From NCBI GenBank assembly GCA_023433835.1, contig JAEYTW010000475.1, positions 1-5,496 of the forward strand: a stretch of DNA of 5,496 nucleotides, read 5' to 3'. Shown in pieces: positions 5,146 through 5,496 of the stretch. Position 1 is the stretch's first letter, and each line of letters begins with the position of its first letter. This stretch comes from Pseudomonadota bacterium. Lineage in GTDB: Bacteria > Pseudomonadota > Alphaproteobacteria > Ferrovibrionales > Ferrovibrionaceae. A model generated the notes under the pieces. That model was not told the origin of the DNA and made no database searches. It saw nothing but the letters and a program-made list of their open reading frames with translations. Position numbers and translations under genes: made by a program.

Positions 5146-5496
5146 ATGCGGCTCACGGCATGGCAGCGCCTGCGTCTGACGATCGGAGCGGTCGCGCCGC
5201 CCGGCTGGGCGGCCGCGCTCGGTGCGCTGCTGCTGGCCGAGCGCGACCGCTGGGTGCTGTGGGCCCCGCCGGCGCTGGGCCTCGGCATCGGCCTTTATTA
5301 CGCCCTGCCGTGGGAGCCCGACCTGACGCTGGCCGGCGGGTTGCTTGCCGCCGGCGTCGTCCTGCTCGCCGCCGCCTGGCGCTGGTGGCCGGCGGCGCTG
5401 GTGGCAACGGGGCTGGCGCTGGTGGCGCTGGGTTTTGCCGTCGCGACCTGGCGCACCGACCGCGTCGCGGCGCCGGTGCTGCAGAAACGGGTGGCC
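5146..5496 (+). CDS. comEC: ComEC/Rec2-family DNA-uptake membrane protein, N-terminal part
   Basis: Only the first 117 codons are in the window; the family is usually 650-800 residues, so most of the gene, including the competence core and any C-terminal metallo-beta-lactamase-like domain, lies to the right. What is visible is the N-terminal region of alphaproteobacterial ComEC proteins: a hydrophobic stretch at 21-31, the signature ERDRWVLWAPPALGLGIGLY (32-51), then PWEP (55-58). More hydrophobic segments follow at about 62-78 and 81-100, and then WRTDRVAAPVLQKRV (102-116). In characterised systems ComEC forms the inner-membrane channel for single-stranded DNA during transformation; the gene's presence alone does not show competence. 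It is transcribed divergently from gltX, 106 bases away. Assignment rests on this N-terminal pattern and on the recalled comEC-gltX neighbourhood, not on the catalytic or channel domains. Confidence 0.82.
   Translation, partial: MRLTAWQRLRLTIGAVAPPGWAAALGALLLAERDRWVLWAPPALGLGIGLYYALPWEPDLTLAGGLLAAGVVLLAAAWRWWPAALVATGLALVALGFAVATWRTDRVAAPVLQKRVA

Noticed and set aside
5040..5288. Extended gltX start at 5288
   Set aside because: It would add 83 non-homologous residues and overlap the start of the divergent comEC gene. The family N-terminus begins at 5039.
1..5496. Search for mobile elements, CRISPR, tRNA genes, toxin-antitoxin or defence genes
   Set aside because: No transposase, direct-repeat array, tRNA-like cloverleaf or related protein was seen. 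The window reads as housekeeping genes plus a transporter operon.

Overview
The window is GC-rich with strong G/C third-position bias. It looks like ordinary chromosome from an alphaproteobacterium. Two things point there: the close match of the citrate synthase and glutamyl-tRNA synthetase to proteobacterial proteins, and the comEC / gltX / gltA gene order, which I recall as common in Alphaproteobacteria. I cannot name a genus from the sequence. All genes lie on the minus strand except the one at the right edge.

Layout from right to left, the direction of transcription for most genes. At 5146-5496 (+) is the first 117 codons of a ComEC/Rec2-type DNA-uptake membrane protein, divergent from gltX. 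At 3639-5039 (-) is gltX, a complete 466-residue glutamyl-tRNA synthetase. A 269-base gap (3370-3638) holds several small inverted repeats and a possible gltA promoter. At 2068-3369 (-) is gltA, a complete 433-residue type II citrate synthase. An 89-base gap (1979-2067) carries a very good sigma-70-like promoter that starts only four bases after the gltA stop, with an inverted repeat lying across its spacer. It drives a tight three-gene cluster. First comes a 68-residue basic protein with one C-terminal membrane segment (1772-1978). Then come tctB (1256-1735) and tctA (1-1256, running off the left edge), the small and large membrane subunits of a tripartite tricarboxylate transporter (TTT).

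Functionally, the left half pairs citrate synthase, the entry enzyme of the TCA cycle, with an importer family that carries citrate and other carboxylates. The substrate cannot be read from TctA/TctB, because specificity lies mostly in the periplasmic TctC subunit, and no tctC is seen here. In many TTT operons tctC comes first. Here the first position is taken by the small unrecognised membrane protein, and tctC could lie beyond the left edge or elsewhere in the genome.

I found no RNA genes, insertion sequences, CRISPR arrays, phage genes or clearly novel system. The points most worth a second look are the small protein at the head of tctBA and the promoter/inverted-repeat arrangement in front of it. 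The long plus-strand reading frames opposite tctA, gltA and gltX are GC-driven shadows and are not annotated.
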